A stretch of DNA of 64,000 nt from Streptococcus respiraculi (GTDB taxonomy: Bacteria > Bacillota > Bacilli > Lactobacillales > Streptococcaceae), in assembly GCF_003595525.1 (NCBI RefSeq), contig NZ_CP022680.1:646001-710000 (forward strand), written 5' to 3'. Within the stretch, counting starts at the first letter, position 1. The number at the start of each line of letters is the position of its first letter. Shown piece after piece: positions 63,384 to 64,000 of this stretch. The translations under genes were made by a program, and so were the position numbers. A model generated the notes under the pieces. It saw nothing but the letters and a program-made list of their open reading frames with translations, had not been told where the DNA came from and did not search any database.

Positions 63384-63912
63384 AAAAGAGATTTTCTTTG
63401 CAGAAGCAGAAGGCTCACATGCAGCAGCTTTCATTGACTTTATGAACCAGGTGGCAAAAGAGACCGACTTTCTTGTCATGGATGAAACAGGTTTTCAGTT
63501 TACAACGGAGCAAATGGCGTCTATTTTTGAACAGAGTTTTGGCAGTTCAAACCAACTTCACCTTCTTGCCTTATATGGGGAAGAGGTGATTGGAGCAGTC
63601 ACTGTTCGCGCTTCAAAGCAGTACCGAATCAGTCACATTGGCAATGTCTTTATCGCTTTACGAAAAGACTATTGGGGGCACGGTATCGGACGTATTTTAC
63701 TAGAAGAAGTGATTGAATGGGCAAAAAGCTACGATATCATCAAGCGGCTGGAGTTGACGGTTCAAGTACGCAATGACCGTGCGGTTGCCCTGTATCAAAA
63801 AATGGGATTTGATATTGAAGGCACTCAAAAATGGGGTGCAAGAACAGACGAAGGAGAATGGCTTGACCTGTATTACATGGGCAAGTTGATAGACGATAAT
63901 GAGTATTGGTAA
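63370..63912 (+). CDS. GNAT-family N-acetyltransferase
   Basis: 180 aa from ATG 63370 (MAQVEKEIFFAEAEG). Acetyl-CoA loop region KDYWGHGIGRILLEEVIEWA and the C-terminal strand-helix LELTVQVRNDRAVALYQKMG are typical GNAT. It is always between tsaE and the LytR-type gene in streptococci, but the acceptor is unknown. The position next to t6A synthesis recalls RimI, though the sequence is not a clear RimI. Overlaps both neighbours by 14 bp. Confidence 0.88.
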   Translation: MAQVEKEIFFAEAEGSHAAAFIDFMNQVAKETDFLVMDETGFQFTTEQMASIFEQSFGSSNQLHLLALYGEEVIGAVTVRASKQYRISHIGNVFIALRKDYWGHGIGRILLEEVIEWAKSYDIIKRLELTVQVRNDRAVALYQKMGFDIEGTQKWGARTDEGEWLDLYYMGKLIDDNEYW

Positions 63913-64000
63913 GAAAATTTTTCTCATGATTCTGGCCATTGTGGGCTTAACAGTTGGAGCTGGAGTGCTCTATGCAACAACGGTATTGAATTATTCGACA
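63899..64000 (+). CDS. LytR-CpsA-Psr family protein, 5' end only
   Basis: The frame is open from ATG 63899 to the window edge (34 codons). MSIGKKIFLMILAIVGLTVG and the following residues form a short cytosolic tip and a single membrane helix, the usual N terminus of LCP phosphotransferases that attach wall polymers. The catalytic domain is outside the window, so the family call rests on this start and on the tsaE-GNAT-LytR gene order. Confidence 0.7.
   Translation, partial: MSIGKKIFLMILAIVGLTVGAGVLYATTVLNYST

Overview
The window is a stretch of a low-GC Gram-positive chromosome and almost certainly belongs to a Streptococcus. The evidence is gene order: tig-rpoE-pyrG, rpsF-ssb-rpsR, efp-(Asp23)-nusB, the complete fabM-fabT-fabH-acpP-fabK-fabD-fabG-fabF-accB-fabZ-accC-accD-accA cluster, manLMN with a DUF956 gene, and tsaE-GNAT-LytR. 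A pneumococcus-like sus operon and a scr locus are both present. The many small palindromic intergenic repeats resemble those of S. suis-like streptococci, but the species cannot be fixed from the sequence alone.

Layout. 1-4.3 kb: end of a YwlG/UPF0340 gene, then tig, rpoE and pyrG; pyrG has a CTP-sensing attenuator. 4.3-6.4 kb: a decayed accessory patch with a dispersed repeat, the C-terminal stub of a cell-wall-anchored protein whose sorting motif has lost its proline, and a frameshifted acyltransferase. 6.4-10.3 kb: tRNA-Leu(AAG), fba, rpmB and a yloU/fakA pair. 10.5-16.9 kb: sus locus (LacI-type regulator, two permeases, lipoprotein, GH32 hydrolase, no ATPase gene). 17-18.1 kb: rpsF-ssb-rpsR. 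18.2-20.6 kb: three membrane-protein genes on the minus strand (LiaF-like, DUF1129, CorA). 20.7-26.1 kb: uvrA, pepP, efp, Asp23 family, nusB. 26.2-31.7 kb: divergent scrRB / scrA plus scrK. 32.1-42 kb: manA, secA-acpS-alr, nagA, lacD, aspartokinase (minus), a HAD phosphatase. 42.3-53.5 kb: type II fatty-acid synthesis. 53.5-56.1 kb: a secreted DUF5648-repeat protein and serS with a T-box, both minus. 56.1-59.9 kb: mannose PTS and manO, minus. 60-64 kb: Cof-type phosphatase (minus), a purine permease with PurR-type sites, then tsaE, a GNAT gene and the start of a LytR-CpsA-Psr gene.

How it fits together. Sugar entry dominates: two separate sucrose/fructoside routes (ABC plus GH32, and PTS plus GH32 plus fructokinase), the broad mannose/glucose PTS, mannose-6-phosphate isomerase, GlcNAc-6-phosphate deacetylase and two aldolases feed glycolysis. 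CcpA (cre) sites are visible at the susR, scrA and manL promoters. The fab cluster has FabT boxes (TTTGA-N3-TCAAA) at fabT and before fabK, with a terminator after acpP splitting it into two regulatory units.

No phage, plasmid, transposase, CRISPR or restriction system is visible. I found no clearly undescribed multi-gene system. The most unusual material is in the non-coding DNA: a family of hairpins with a shared CC-AGT-GG tip, 52-bp tandem terminator units, a string of palindromes inside the sus operon, a 105-bp dispersed repeat whose second copy lies between 22-bp direct repeats, and a probable leaderless tsaE transcript.
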